This document shows, one piece after another, positions 1 through 11,800 of a DNA stretch of 64,000 bases (its first letter is position 1; each line of letters opens with the position of its first letter). The notes under the pieces were generated by a model. It had not been told where the DNA came from, did no database searches, and saw nothing but the letters and a program-made list of their open reading frames with translations. Source of the stretch: Rhytidiadelphus loreus (taxonomy: Eukaryota; Streptophyta; Bryopsida; Hypnales; Hylocomiaceae); assembly GCA_947034895.1 (NCBI GenBank), contig OX344764.1, forward strand, positions 14,818,001 to 14,882,000, read 5' to 3'. Position numbers and translations under genes: made by a program.

Positions 1-779
1 GACGCTTAGTCACCCGTTAGGTTAGAATTTAGTTAACCCCTAGAACCTGGTTGTGTCCGATTAATTACCAAGGGTGGGTAATTAAGCGCCCACAACGAGG
101 TTGCAAGATGGCATTTCTGCTAGCTCTGACTCTGTAAGATCTTGAAAGAAAAAAAGATTCATACAACACAATCATTTTCCAACATCCACATATATGCTCT
201 AAACTTATTCATAGGATCAATGGTTTCCAAATCTTAATCCTTTAGCAGTGCCTACGCCCTACATCAGTTGCACAATTTGGGTACTGTGTATCAAAATCAT
301 TCAAAGAGATATAATAAAGTTTTAAGACTGAGACCACGGCAGCACTCCATTTGGTACCAGGTACGAACACCATGCATCACCCATACGTTATTGCTTAATG
401 CAGAACACAATTGTCCTCCCTATAAAATTAAAATCAGCAAGAGCTAGCCCAGCGGTGCTATTCTGTGAGCGTGTGAGCATGAGCCTGTGAGCGGTGAGTA
501 GGGATTATGTGAGCATTGAGCTCAAAAATTTGTAGAAGCACTAAAAACTTAATAATATTTCTAAAAATAGATTCCAATTAGAAAATTTAGTCAAATTTTA
601 TTATTTCTAGTAAAATTTTGCACCTATTACTATAGACCTATTACCATGGACCTATTACCGTGGTTATGTAGAATTTAGATGAAAATTATAATTTCCAATG
701 TTGTCTAAAATATTAGAAGTATACATTATGAAAATGATGAACTTAATTGATATGAAAGATGGATGGAGATGGAAATAAA
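1..779. other. Gene-free AT-rich stretch
   Basis: I see no exon-like open frame here. The only local structure is a short tandem around 620-663, where a unit close to ACCTATTACCA is repeated about three times. Confidence 0.5.
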
Positions 780-1400
780 TTTGTATAGAATATTGATTGA
801 TCATTGTTCTATAGCAATGAGGGTCTTTACGGGGCTGATAGGAGGGTATCAATAATATTCTCTTGATGCGCCATCGTTGGACTTGTTTAGATTTCTTTTG
901 AAATTGTTAATAGGAATTATTTTTATATCTAATGATCTTTGTCATAGTAAATTTTATTTTGGTTGATCATTGTCTTGTAGCATCATAGATCTTCTCATGG
1001 TCAATGAAAAGGTACCAACACTTCTTTGTGGATTTACAAGTCAATGAACTTGTTTAGATTTTAGAAAAGAAAGATTGTTAATTGGAATTCAATATATTTG
1101 GAAAAAGCTTGGCTCCACCAAATTTCATTTTTGTTGATCACTATCTTGTAGTAGCGTGGGTCCTCTTGAAGCCGACGGAGGGTAACTATACTTCTGCCTT
1201 GATGTATTTACGTGCTGGTAATTGGACTTATTATGATTTTGGAAGACAATATTTGGTTGATAGGGATTATTTTGTAAAGAGTGAGCTTAGTTACACCAAA
1301 TTGTTGATTAGTTGACCATTGTTCTCTTGTAGGACCTTTTAAAGATCCAACTCTTCCATCTTTGATCAGATAGTCATTTGGTTAATCACTCCCCTCTTGT
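780..1400. repeat. Degenerate ~170-bp tandem repeat
   Basis: A block beginning close to TTGATCATTGTCTTGTAG recurs near 796, 962, 1132 and 1311, with a weaker copy near 1380. A second block, ACTTGTTTAGATTT, recurs near 877 and 1047. The spacing of 166-180 bp fits a decayed tandem satellite. The short ORF at 1082-1315 is read through these repeats and is not supported as a gene. Confidence 0.6.
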
Positions 1401-1409
1401 TGCTTGATA

Positions 1410-1427
1410 CCTCTCGGCGCCGAGAGG
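1410..1427. repeat. 18-bp perfect palindrome
   Basis: CCTCTCGGCGCCGAGAGG is a perfect palindrome. It resembles the TCTCGGTACCGAGA palindromes clustered at 6.1-7.6 kb but has a different centre (GCGC instead of TACC). Confidence 0.6.
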
Positions 1428-1517
1428 AGGATCAAGCACTTATCTTCAAGTTGATGTGCTACTTATTGAACTTTAAAGAAAAAAAATGATTATTAATTAC
1501 GATTCGTTTGAAATCGA

Positions 1518-3332
1518 CTAAGGTTGTCGTTCGAGAACAGAGTTAAGATTCTTCCAAAATAAAATTTGAGCCTCGCCATCTTCCGATTGCATGTCACAAA
1601 CAACGATGGTCATTACACGACAATATTCGAAATCATACACATGACACGCCATGGTTGTCCAACTCTTCACGCGTTTGACATGATCGAATATAAGCCACGC
1701 ATGTTGAAGGTCACCTCCACTTTGCATTCGTTTGACAAGGTCCACTCCACTTCCAGATCCAACTTCAGACATCTTAAAAATGAAAACTTTGTCCACATCT
1801 ATTCCTTGCCCTGGGAATTTACTTTCCTGAACAAATGCCCACGTGCTTGACCCCCTCAACTTGGTAATACTATCAATTACACCAAATCTCCTTAAATACT
1901 TGAATGATGTTACCTCATTCCGAATACTTGGGGAGCTGAAGTATTTGCATTTGTCCAGTACTGGGACAAGTTCATCGAAGTCAAGGGTCTTGGTCGGCAC
2001 TCCATCCGGGCACAAAATAAGCTCACCCAACAGTTCTTTGGTAGCCGCCATGACAATTGAGGAGTTGGTTCCAGTTGGTGTTCTCTCCAATTGTTCTCCA
2101 ATTAGAGTCCGAGTCCTGTCCTTCATGTCTCTAAGTTCACCATCTTTCACCGGATGTTGGTGAGTGCCCAGATGTACAAAAGCACGAGTATGCAACTCAG
2201 GCCCAGTGACATAGTAGACCTTGACACTACACCTGGCAATACATGAGGGAGGCATCTTGCATATTTTACAAACAAGAGATGATCCAGGAGGGTGGACTTC
2301 ACCCACAGCAACTGGAATAGGTGATAGCCCTTCCCATTCCAGTTCATTCATGGCCTCGGTTCGGTGTACGCGACTAAAAAACTCACAAGAGGAATTCATG
2401 CAACGAAGATGACCTAGGCAAGAAGCTGTGCGAAAAGACAACCCCATGGGGTTAGATATGTTTGTGGTCACCATCTTAGACCACACATGACCATCACAGC
2501 GCCGATCCATACCAACCATGTTTTTAACTTCAGATTGCGTAGGATAGGACTCTAGTGCAGGCAATTCAAATATTACGTTGCTGTTGAACTTTGGAGGCAA
2601 TGCTTGGACTCTCTCGAAAGGAATAGTATCGTAATCGACTTTGGACAACACATTTCTACATCCCTTCAATGTTGGAAGTTTCTTCAAACAGTCTATAACA
2701 GAGACCCTTGTGACACGAGCTGCAGATTTAGTGGTTGTCATTGCAGGGGGCAGGTTCGTGAAGCTTGGTAATATTGACTGAGAAGGAGTGTTACTAATCT
2801 TGTCGTCCCGAGGGGGATCTCCGTCTGAATCATCACTAAGAATGGTGACATGATCCGGAAGTGCCTCTCTCTTGACACGAGATGAGGGTGGGGTTCGAAA
2901 TGATGACGAAGAGGATCGATGGGGCGTGAAACCATCTGTAGAAGAGGGTTGCTTTGAATCTAATACTCCAAACGCCCTATATTTCCCAGGCTTCAAATGC
3001 TAGTAAGTATCTTCACCAACTGCGGCAGGAACTTGTCCTAGGCTATGAGTGATTTGCCCAGTGTCGAGGTCAAATATGTCTTCATCAACGTAGACGGACT
3101 CTATCTTAAAATTAAATCGTAGACTTAATCTGCAAGCTGACACAATGGCAAGTCCATCTTTGTCTAGTGGAAATAGGATTGGAACATCATCTCCACTTGC
3201 ACTAAGCACTACCATGTCCTTGAAGTCTACCATTGCGCATAGTCCGTGTTTCCTGGTATCAAATTGTCTACAAACAGAATTCAAGTTGGTTAAAGAAGAA
3301 TTGCGTGACAATGAAGAGCGTCCACAAAACAA
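1518..3332 (-). pseudogene. Transposase-like ORF with in-frame amber stop
   Basis: One minus-strand frame is open from about 3332 to 1518 except for a single TAG at 3002-3000, giving about 110 codons before it and 493 after. The apparent start of the downstream part is a TTG, not an ATG, so the two parts read as one interrupted frame. The frame also stays open upstream to a candidate splice acceptor near 3377. The downstream part has a Ser/Asp-rich N-terminus, a Cys-rich segment (GHLRCMNSSCEFF, then CKICKMPPSC) and an end reading VYDFEYCRVMTIVVCDMQSE. I associate this arrangement with the N-terminal half of MULE-type DDE transposases of non-seed plants. That family call is from memory of the architecture. 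The catalytic C-terminal half is not seen before the stop at 1518, so the copy is probably broken and truncated. Confidence 0.5.
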
Positions 3333-3377
3333 CTTTGATATTCTACAGCAATCGAGGCCTACTCCGTAAAAGGTGAC

Positions 3378-4430
3378 CTAGGCAGAAAAACAACCTCATT
3401 CATAGAAAATAGGAAAGGAAATGTAATTCCGCAAGTATTAGGAGTTCAGGACAACCTTCAGGTATTCAAATATAGGAGGGACAATTGTACCATTGAAATG
3501 AACATTTGAGTTTGGCGGCGAAGTAAATGTTACAACTGCTATAAAATAGTATATCCTCCATATAAGATGGTCTCTGCCGTCAGTACATACTGAACATTCA
3601 AAAGTATAAAGGCAATCACTCATCTCATTGCCATGCGTTGGCATTGGAGACCCCAACAAGAAAGTAATCAATACAAAGTAACCTCCAAAATCTACATGCC
3701 TCATTAACCCCTGAGCGCCCAGGAGGAAATCACCAAAATAAGCATGCTACAGACATTGACAGAAATAAGAGGCTCCCGCAGATGCAATACTTTCATCCAA
3801 CAAACTTCACCGTTGGAACTTTGAGAGGGGTAGAGTCCGAAGGTCTGCTGAGAATCTGCAGAGACTTGACCATTTGGATGCAGAGATTATAGCAATCAAT
3901 TCTGTGTTGACTGCCTTGTTTTAGGCGATTTTTGAGAGGTCCGTGCTATTCGGAGGCCTCCCCCACCCTAAAGAAGTGACCAATGCTGTCGATTTTTTGC
4001 TAGTGGCTGGGCCCTCTCATGATCGTGTGGTGTGTAAAATTGCTTCGATTTCTGATGCCTATAGCTTTAGTCGATGCCGCATTGAATTTGGTGTCCTCAC
4101 ACTGGAGAGACGAGTATGGACCGGGAGCACGAAAAAGACAACTGACAGGTGGGATAGGGGCCCAGTGGTATACATGCCATCCACGTAGCCTAGTTAGCAT
4201 TCCCGCAAGTAGAAGCAACTACCCATACCAGCTGAATCGTGGTTGGATTGGCTGGCTTCAAGCGGGTCCAAATATGGAATACTATTTGCACGTCAAAAAT
4301 TCCGTGTTCAAAACCACATGACACATATAGGTAAGGTAAGAGCATCTCCTGCGGCCCTTTTGGTTTGAGCCTCTCAAATGGGTTTTGGAAGGCAATTGGT
4401 AGAATCATACTCAGTGTGGCTAGAAAATAA
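3378..4430. other. Gene-free spacer
   Basis: No coding exon can be supported. An 88-codon minus-strand frame at 3704-3438 begins with a true ATG and lies just upstream of the transposase-like ORF. It could be an earlier exon of that element, but it has no recognisable domain. Confidence 0.35.
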
Positions 4431-4431
4431 T

Positions 4432-5102
4432 TGCCTTCTCAAAATCAAAACGGTCAAAAAACTTCCATACCCTTATAGAGAGTCCCAAAAAAACACACCA
4501 TGAAAAAAAATAGAAACAAGAAGGTCCAATCCTATTTTTCTACAAATAGACAACTAAATCATTCAAAAAAATGTAAAAAATTTCAAGAGCGTCCAATGAC
4601 TCCACAACTTTCCATCTAGGTGCAACCTACAACCACCAACATGTGCACCAAATTTTGCACAATTCCAACGATCCAATCAAAAGTTATGGCCCATTTGGTA
4701 AACTGTGACTAATGTGTCTAATGCCTCCTAGGGGCATTAGACACATTAGTCACAAGTGCCCAAATCTCCTAAAATAATAGCCTTCTCTAATTCAAAATGG
4801 TCCCAAAACTTCCATACCCTTATAGAGAGTCCCAAAGAAACACACCATGAAAAAAAATAGAAACAAGAAGGTCCAATCCTATTTTTCTACAAATAGACAA
4901 CTAAATCATTCAAAAAAATGTAAAAAATTTCAAGAGCGTCCAATGACTCCACAACTTTCTATCTAGGTGCAACTTACACCTACCAATATGTGCACCAAAT
5001 TTTGCACAATTCCAACGATCCAATCAAAAGTTATGGCCCATTTGGTAAACTGTGACTAATGTGTCTAATGCCTTCTAGGGGCATTAGACACATTAGTCAC
5101 AA
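4432..5102. repeat. 347-bp unit in tandem, each ending in a 49-bp hairpin
   Basis: The sequence from about 4432 to 4755 recurs at about 4779-5102 with an exact offset of 347 bp and few mismatches. Each copy ends in a near-perfect palindrome, at 4705-4753 and 5052-5100. The arms GTGACTAATGTGTCTAATGCC and their reverse complement are 21 bp and flank a loop of about 7 bases. No coding frame is present. Confidence 0.85.
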
Positions 5103-5319
5103 GGCGATATTTTCGCCTCTGGAGCACTCAGAGGTTAATGGAAGTTTTCATCAATTAAAATATTTGATTTTGGTTGAAATAATGCATCATGGATGTGCAA
5201 ATCATGAATATCTAGCTTTTGAAACATCAGGATTGTAATTATACTTGATTATCAAATGTGCATTTTAAGGGTAGATTATAACTTTTTATCATACGAAATC
5301 AAAATACAATTGAGGGAGA

Positions 5320-5560
5320 GTGGGGCTTACCAAGTTAAGAGCCAAATGTACAAGACTTAAGGGCAAAATGTACCGGACGAGTTGGGCCAACCATAATAAG
5401 AGAGAAATGTACAAGACTTAATTTACAAACTTAAGGGCTTAATTTAAAAAACTTAAGGGCTTAATGTAGAGTCTAAGTGGGGCTTATCATATGAAGTGCA
5501 AAATGTACAGGACATAATGTACAGGTCTAAAGGTCATAATGTACAAGACGAGTGGGTCTT
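5320..5560. repeat. Degenerate short tandem repeat
   Basis: Variants of ACTTAAGGGCTTAATGTACAAGAC recur about eight times. It is a low-complexity tract with no coding value. Confidence 0.55.
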
Positions 5561-5699
5561 ATAGTATTATGAGCCACGACGCCGAAGCGGAATCCATTGC
5601 TTGGTACTGAGTCCCCCACTTTTGCATGATTTTCGGAACCCTAAAGCCATCAGTGTAGATGTAAGGACTGTCTCCCGCAGAAGGAAGTCTTTTTGTTCC

Positions 5700-5787
5700 G
5701 ACACACTTCTGTAGGTTCCCGCTGCTGTACTCGTGACACACTTCTGTAAGTTCCTGCTGCTGCCCTCGTGACACACTCCTCGATTCC
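5700..5787. repeat. 35-bp tandem repeat upstream of the ParB/methyltransferase gene
   Basis: The word GACACACTTCTGTA starts at 5700 and 5735, and GACACACTCCT at 5770, a regular 35-bp period with about 2.5 copies. It lies within 180 bp of the first coding exon, in the probable promoter or 5' UTR. Confidence 0.65.
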
Positions 5788-5877
5788 ATCAACGTTCATT
5801 GCTAGTTTCCAATGCTTGCCGAGTGTTGCTCACTCATCGTGGAACTTGGGGTTCTGTTTTGCTTGAGACAGGTGGAG

Positions 5878-8800
5878 ATGGCAGGGTCTGGACCAAACAC
5901 GCGGCCGAGACGCCACCAACCGAGCCAAGCTCTTCCGGATGCTCCAGCACCGATGGCAGAAGACGTCGAACTTCAGGTGAGAGTTTCCTCAATCGCATCC
6001 TGGTTGCACGAGATGAGAGGTTTAGGGATTCCGCGTGTGTAACATATCATCATTAGGTTTTTGCAATGAGTGAGTGTATAATAAGTTCAGTTGCTGGGAT
6101 GCATACACAAATCGTGCAATAGCCCGTCTCGGTGCCGAGACATTCTCAGCTAGAAGGTGATTATACACAACAAATGTGAGGACTGAAGCTTTGGGAGGCG
6201 ATACGTCAGTTCATTTAGTAAATTATAACACTGCTTCGTGAGATTAGACACTAAACCACACAAATTTACAATTCCTTTAAACCTATAGTGTCATCCAGAT
6301 CTCCCAGAATACGGAAAGAATTCAGTCTGAGGTCGCCGTGAGGATTACAAGCTAAGGTCACCGTAAAATATCACATAACCTCTAGTTAACACGGAATCTA
6401 AATTCAACGTATTATTGATAGCTTATAGCCGTGGATGATTGTGTGATATACTAGATTGGTTTGCTTTTAAAATTCCAATGCACGCTAATCGACAGTCTCA
6501 CTCAATCTCGGTACCGAGACGAGTTTCTCGTGGGGTTTTCCTTGCATGAAATTTAGAACCCTGCTTCAAAAGGCCTCTCCGTCTCTGCATGTAGTTCCGG
6601 GATGCAGGAGCATGAGTCATTTACTGACTGGGCTTCCCGTCCCCATCTCGGTACCCTTCTTGCATACAAATCTTCTTCCCGTCCCCTTCTCGGTACCGAG
6701 AGATTAATCTGACAGTACAGTCTGTGCATAGAAACTATGCATCGGGACTTAAATTTTTTTGGTACTGCTAACAGAAGCAAGTGCTCTTCAGAATTCCACA
6801 TTGCATATCTACAGTCTTGTATGTAGAGTCGTCATCGTCCAATCCTACACGAATCAATCGTGACCAAAATATATCTATGATACTGTATGCATATTGAAGA
6901 TACTGGGAACCCTCTCTCGGCACCGAGACAAGGTCAGTTGATGGAAATTCATGTATGCGATACCAGTTTGATTTCCGCAAGTTTGGAATCTTGTAGTTCC
7001 TGATGCACTGGCATTTCAGGTCTGAGTCCGTCTCGGTACCGAGATTAAGAACTCAGGAGATGATAATGCATGAAGACACCACGGCCAAATATTATTTTGA
7101 TGTTTGCCTTGAGCGATTAGTATCTGGACAAAGCATGAGTTGATCGCTTCGAGGATTGTCTCGGTACCGAGACTAGTTTGTGAGTAGCCATCTGATGGAC
7201 AAGCATGAGAGCGACACGCCTCAACGAACTTGACAAAACATCCTAGGCATAACTCACATAGTCGAATGTACTCTGTCAATTGGACGAGGTTTCAGTCTTA
7301 TGCATAGCTAGTTTCTGGATATGACAGTCTCGGTACCGAGACAAGTTTTATTGTCTGATAACCTTGCGCCTGAGTCGGGTGCCGGTACCTAATAATTTGT
7401 TGTTTGACTGAAATCAATTGTAGGTGGAGAGAACGGAGCAAATACGCGAGACTCCTGTTGAAGCCAGTATCTCGCCGACCACATCACCTGGTTCTGTAAG
7501 ATTCACGCTTTTGTCATTTCCAGTCATGGATTTTGGATACTCATTCAAGAAGGATCATTGCCTTACTTGAAAAGAATGCATACCCTGTGCGTTTGTTCCA
7601 CCATCTCGGTGCCGAGACAATCAAGGAGTGATGATATGTGTGCACAATTTGTGGATTACTATTCTTACAATGTCATGTGCTCTTACGATGTTGTGGTATT
7701 CTTCTTCTCAGCTAGAGGCCGAGACTGAGCCTGCACCACTTTCGGTAAGTTGCTTCTCACAATTCTACTTGATATTATCATTTGCTCTATGTCACGGCAT
7801 GATTTAGACTGTGCCAGTCTTGTAGATAGATTACACCATGTCAAGCTATATTCAATTCAGGTGGTTGATTAATGCAACAAATTTTTGGACAGCGTCTTGT
7901 CTCAGTACAGAGAGTACATGTGATATCGACTGCTTAAGCAAATTTTGGACAAGTATTCTACATATTCAGTTCAAGAAGTTGCATATAGTGCTATCATGAT
8001 CAATTTTGTTATATGATGTTTGGATGAACTCCCGGTATGATCACGAGTTCCTCTAACCCGAAACTTTGACTATATTGGTAGGCTCCTGGTGTAGCTAAAG
8101 AGACGAATATGCCTCACCAAGTTCATGTGGGTGAACATGCTAGTGATGTTGATCAAGTAGTTAATTTGGACAATATTGTCATGGAATCCCAAGGTCACGG
8201 CACTGAAGATGTTTCGGTCCCTGGAGTGGGACATGGATTTATGGAGGAAGATATAAGGCGGACGCATACCCTAGACACCGTGTCTGTAATAAATTCCTTG
8301 AAGATGATGAGCAATGACCTGTCACGCATGAAGATCCCGTTGTGTAGGCTGGTCCTGATGCCTATGGTCAGGCCCACTTTATCCTGTGATTTAACGCAGC
8401 TCGACAACCAGTTCAGCCGAGGATATGATGAAGGTGCTCGGGTTTTCTATGTGTTGATTTCGGACGAGCAGGGAAACATCGAGGTTTTCAACGATGCAGA
8501 GAAGATGGAGTGGGGGACGATTTGGAACTCGGTTAACGACTCTTTCAATGCGCACCTGCAATCTATACCAGCTTTGCAGCATCTTGTGGACTACAAGTTC
8601 TTCGTCTGTGATGGAAATCACAGGCGAATTGCTTGGATGAACCACATTGAGCGGCTCCATAAGTTGGAGCGGGATTGGCATATCAGTGTGGATACCATTG
8701 TCCTTGACACAAGAGGAAGAATCGGCATAGCAATGCAAGCTATGCACGATATTAACATATAACGATTTCATCACATATTACTAATGAGTTTATATATATT

Positions 8801-11800
8801 TTTTAAATTAGAATGCTCTCCGGTAATGTACTTGTTCCATGATCTTACTTTGTTGTGATGTAATTTTGACAGGCATACTGAAAATTCCCATGTCAAGACC
8901 AACCTAGTCCACACCCTCTACCGGGTACAGAAATATGGAGTCATGGAACTCCAAAAATTTCAGGAGTTACTAAGTGCAGATGAGGTTCAGTCATGTCACA
9001 TGAACTCACGGAAGACCTGGTATACTATGCCCTTGGACGTCTTCACCAGCTTCATCTTTAAGGTTTCATTCTCACTTCATTCGATTACTGCAAGTTATCT
9101 TTCTGTCATGATCAATCGAATTTAGGACAATATATTCTTACTTGATTATCATATTCTCCTCCAGCAAGAAATAGCGGCTGCAGCTGATGTCGGAATTCGA
9201 AAATTCAAAGAGGAGACTCCAGAGATCGAGATAACCAGGGAGGCGGTAGCAGCCGCTATGAGATCTTCTATTAAAGACTCCACTGAGAGGCATTACAAGA
9301 AGCTCTCCAAAATTGTAGTTGTAGCTAATCCAACACTTGGTACAGATTGGCTCCTCGAGGTATGATTCCAATAAAGTTCATTGCAATTTCATTGATCTTG
9401 TTCTGTTTGCATGATTCTGATTTATTGGTAAATTGAACTTGGCAGATAGAGAGACATTGGAGCCATAATGCGATTCCCGAATTGACATTAGAAAAGTTGC
9501 AACTCATTGCAACTGCAGCTGTGAGTCCACTGTATAAGGTGAAGTGGTTGAAATGGATGAACTCCAGTGCACCCACGAGGGAGGCACGCCGATTCCCACC
9601 GCGCCCTATGAATGAGGACAAGTTAGGGGTCTTCCTTGCAAAGGCGTGTTACTATGCGGGGGTATGTTCTCTCAACGAATGTTGAATATCCGAATTCAAG
9701 GTTTCATATGGCATAGGTTGTAATTCTTATATCACCTGCACAGTCGTTCAGTACAATTGAATTCAACAATTTTGACAATTTCATGTATTTTTCAGCTTGA
9801 GGAGGAAGCTCTGGAGATGTTTGACTCCATCATGAAGGCAGACAATATTTCAATCGACATGACCGTCCCCACTGAGCCACTGTCATTGTTCGAGTATATT
9901 GAGGCGTGGCGGATGAAGCTGTGGGATCAGGCCTACATAGGGGCGTTTAAGGGCACTGATGCCTTTAAAAAATCGGATACATTTGCACTATACCGGAGGT
10001 CCCAACAGACAGTCCGTCGAGTGATTTATAGGTAACATAGTGGTTTTCTCTTTGTATTTTTTTCAGAACCATGATACGCATCTCTATTGTCTTGGTTTGC
10101 ATGTAATTAGTTCTAATATCTCCATGTCTTCCAAGATTTAATCTATTGTATTGTGTCTGCAATAAACTATTTATTAGTTGAATTAATTTTTGTGGCCAAG
10201 CACTCATGTTGTCTATTTCCACTGAAACTAAGTTCCATGAATCACTATAACTATGTATAGGTACTTCAAGTTTGAGTTGTATGGGAAGAAGGCCATTAAG
10301 AGGGAGGATTTACCATCTTTCCTTACTACTTGGTTGGATCGGACCTCGTCAGACTGTATGTTCTCCTCAACACAGTTGCAAAAGTGGACTAGTGCTCATC
10401 TCCAAGCATGCCCTTGGTATCTCGAGTGCTCCATTGGTGTCACTCCACCAGAGAAAGAGGCCTTGTTTCAAAAGATGAACGAGTTAGTGGGGGCTGACAC
10501 GGTGTTCGATGAGTTTGCGGGACTTGATCCAGAGGCCCGTGACAAGGCCATGAAGAAACGGGAGTTAGCCGACAAAAAGAAGGTGGAGAAATTGGAGGAA
10601 GCTAAGAAGAAGACTGAAGAGAACAAGAAGAAAAGACTGGCCGTGCAGACTGAGAAAACCCAAGAGAAGGAGAGGAAGAAACGCCGTACTAGAAAGGATG
10701 AGCTTCCAATACCTGAGCCAGCTACAAGCGCAGTTGGCGTGAACATCTCAACATCCGGTTTTTCACTTACCCAGGAGCGTTTGGTGCATCGTTTGACGCC
10801 AACAGCTAGGAGTGTGGACACTATACCTGACGTTGATGAGTGTATTTTGAACTACTCGTTGGGTACTCTTGATATGATGTCTGAGTCCTTCAAGGACGTT
10901 GAAGCCTTCTTGGCCATGGTAAGGCCGTTCAATCATTTTTTCAGTTTAGTTGTTTCTACATGTTTTAACATTATGTATTGAGTATGAGTTTTTGCATTCC
11001 CTATAACTATAATAGTTTTATTGATTTAGACCTAAGGGGATATGTATAACGATGCTTGTCATATTAGTTTGTCTTCTAATGCATTTTGATTTGCAAATAT
11101 AATGCAGCATTCCAGTGACAAGAAACGTTCCTTCAATGGAGTCATTGGATCAGAGCCGGCAGTGGACCTGATGATTGTCGATGTGCCAGAAGGACTCCAT
11201 GTTCCTACCGTTTCATTACCACCTCAGCCCATTCCATCTTGGAATGTGTTTAAAACCGACTACTTGTTTCCAGTCTTTGATTTTGCTCAGGAGTACCTCC
11301 ATGATAGTGGTGGTCTATTCTTGATGTATCCAAGCCCTTCTCCTGCACACAGAAGCCACATTCTAGGATGTTGCAAGGAATACAAGTTTCGCATACTCTA
11401 TACTTATTTTGGCACGAATCATCTACATACAACGTCACCAGCAGACGCTTCGAGAACGGTAATTCACATTCTATTCACTTGCTTGTTTTTTTTACAATTA
11501 ATAATGGTTTGAGATATTCTAACATTTTTTTCATGCAGACTATGAGGTTCTCCATCTCCCTTCTCGTGAAGGAGTCAGGTCCGAAGACCCTTGAAGACTA
11601 TCCATTCCAGTTTGTTCCGTCCCATGACGAAGTGGGTGTAAACCTTGCTAAGGACGACATTCTCCGGAACATGTTGTTCAAAGAAGATGTCACCATGAAT
11701 GGAGACATACCTTGGCGTGGGCCTCATGAAAAAGGCCGAGAGTTCATGCAGATGCTCGTGGAGGCTTCTTGTGCACCAGGGGATGTGGTTGTTGACTGCA

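Noticed and set aside
1410..1427. Rho-independent terminator reading of GC-rich palindromes
   Set aside because: The genome is eukaryotic and there is no T-tract function to expect.
10468..10821. 117-codon Ser/Phe-rich minus-strand frame
   Set aside because: It is antisense to the Lys/Glu-rich exon 9 of the ParB/methyltransferase-like gene; its composition is the mirror of that tract.
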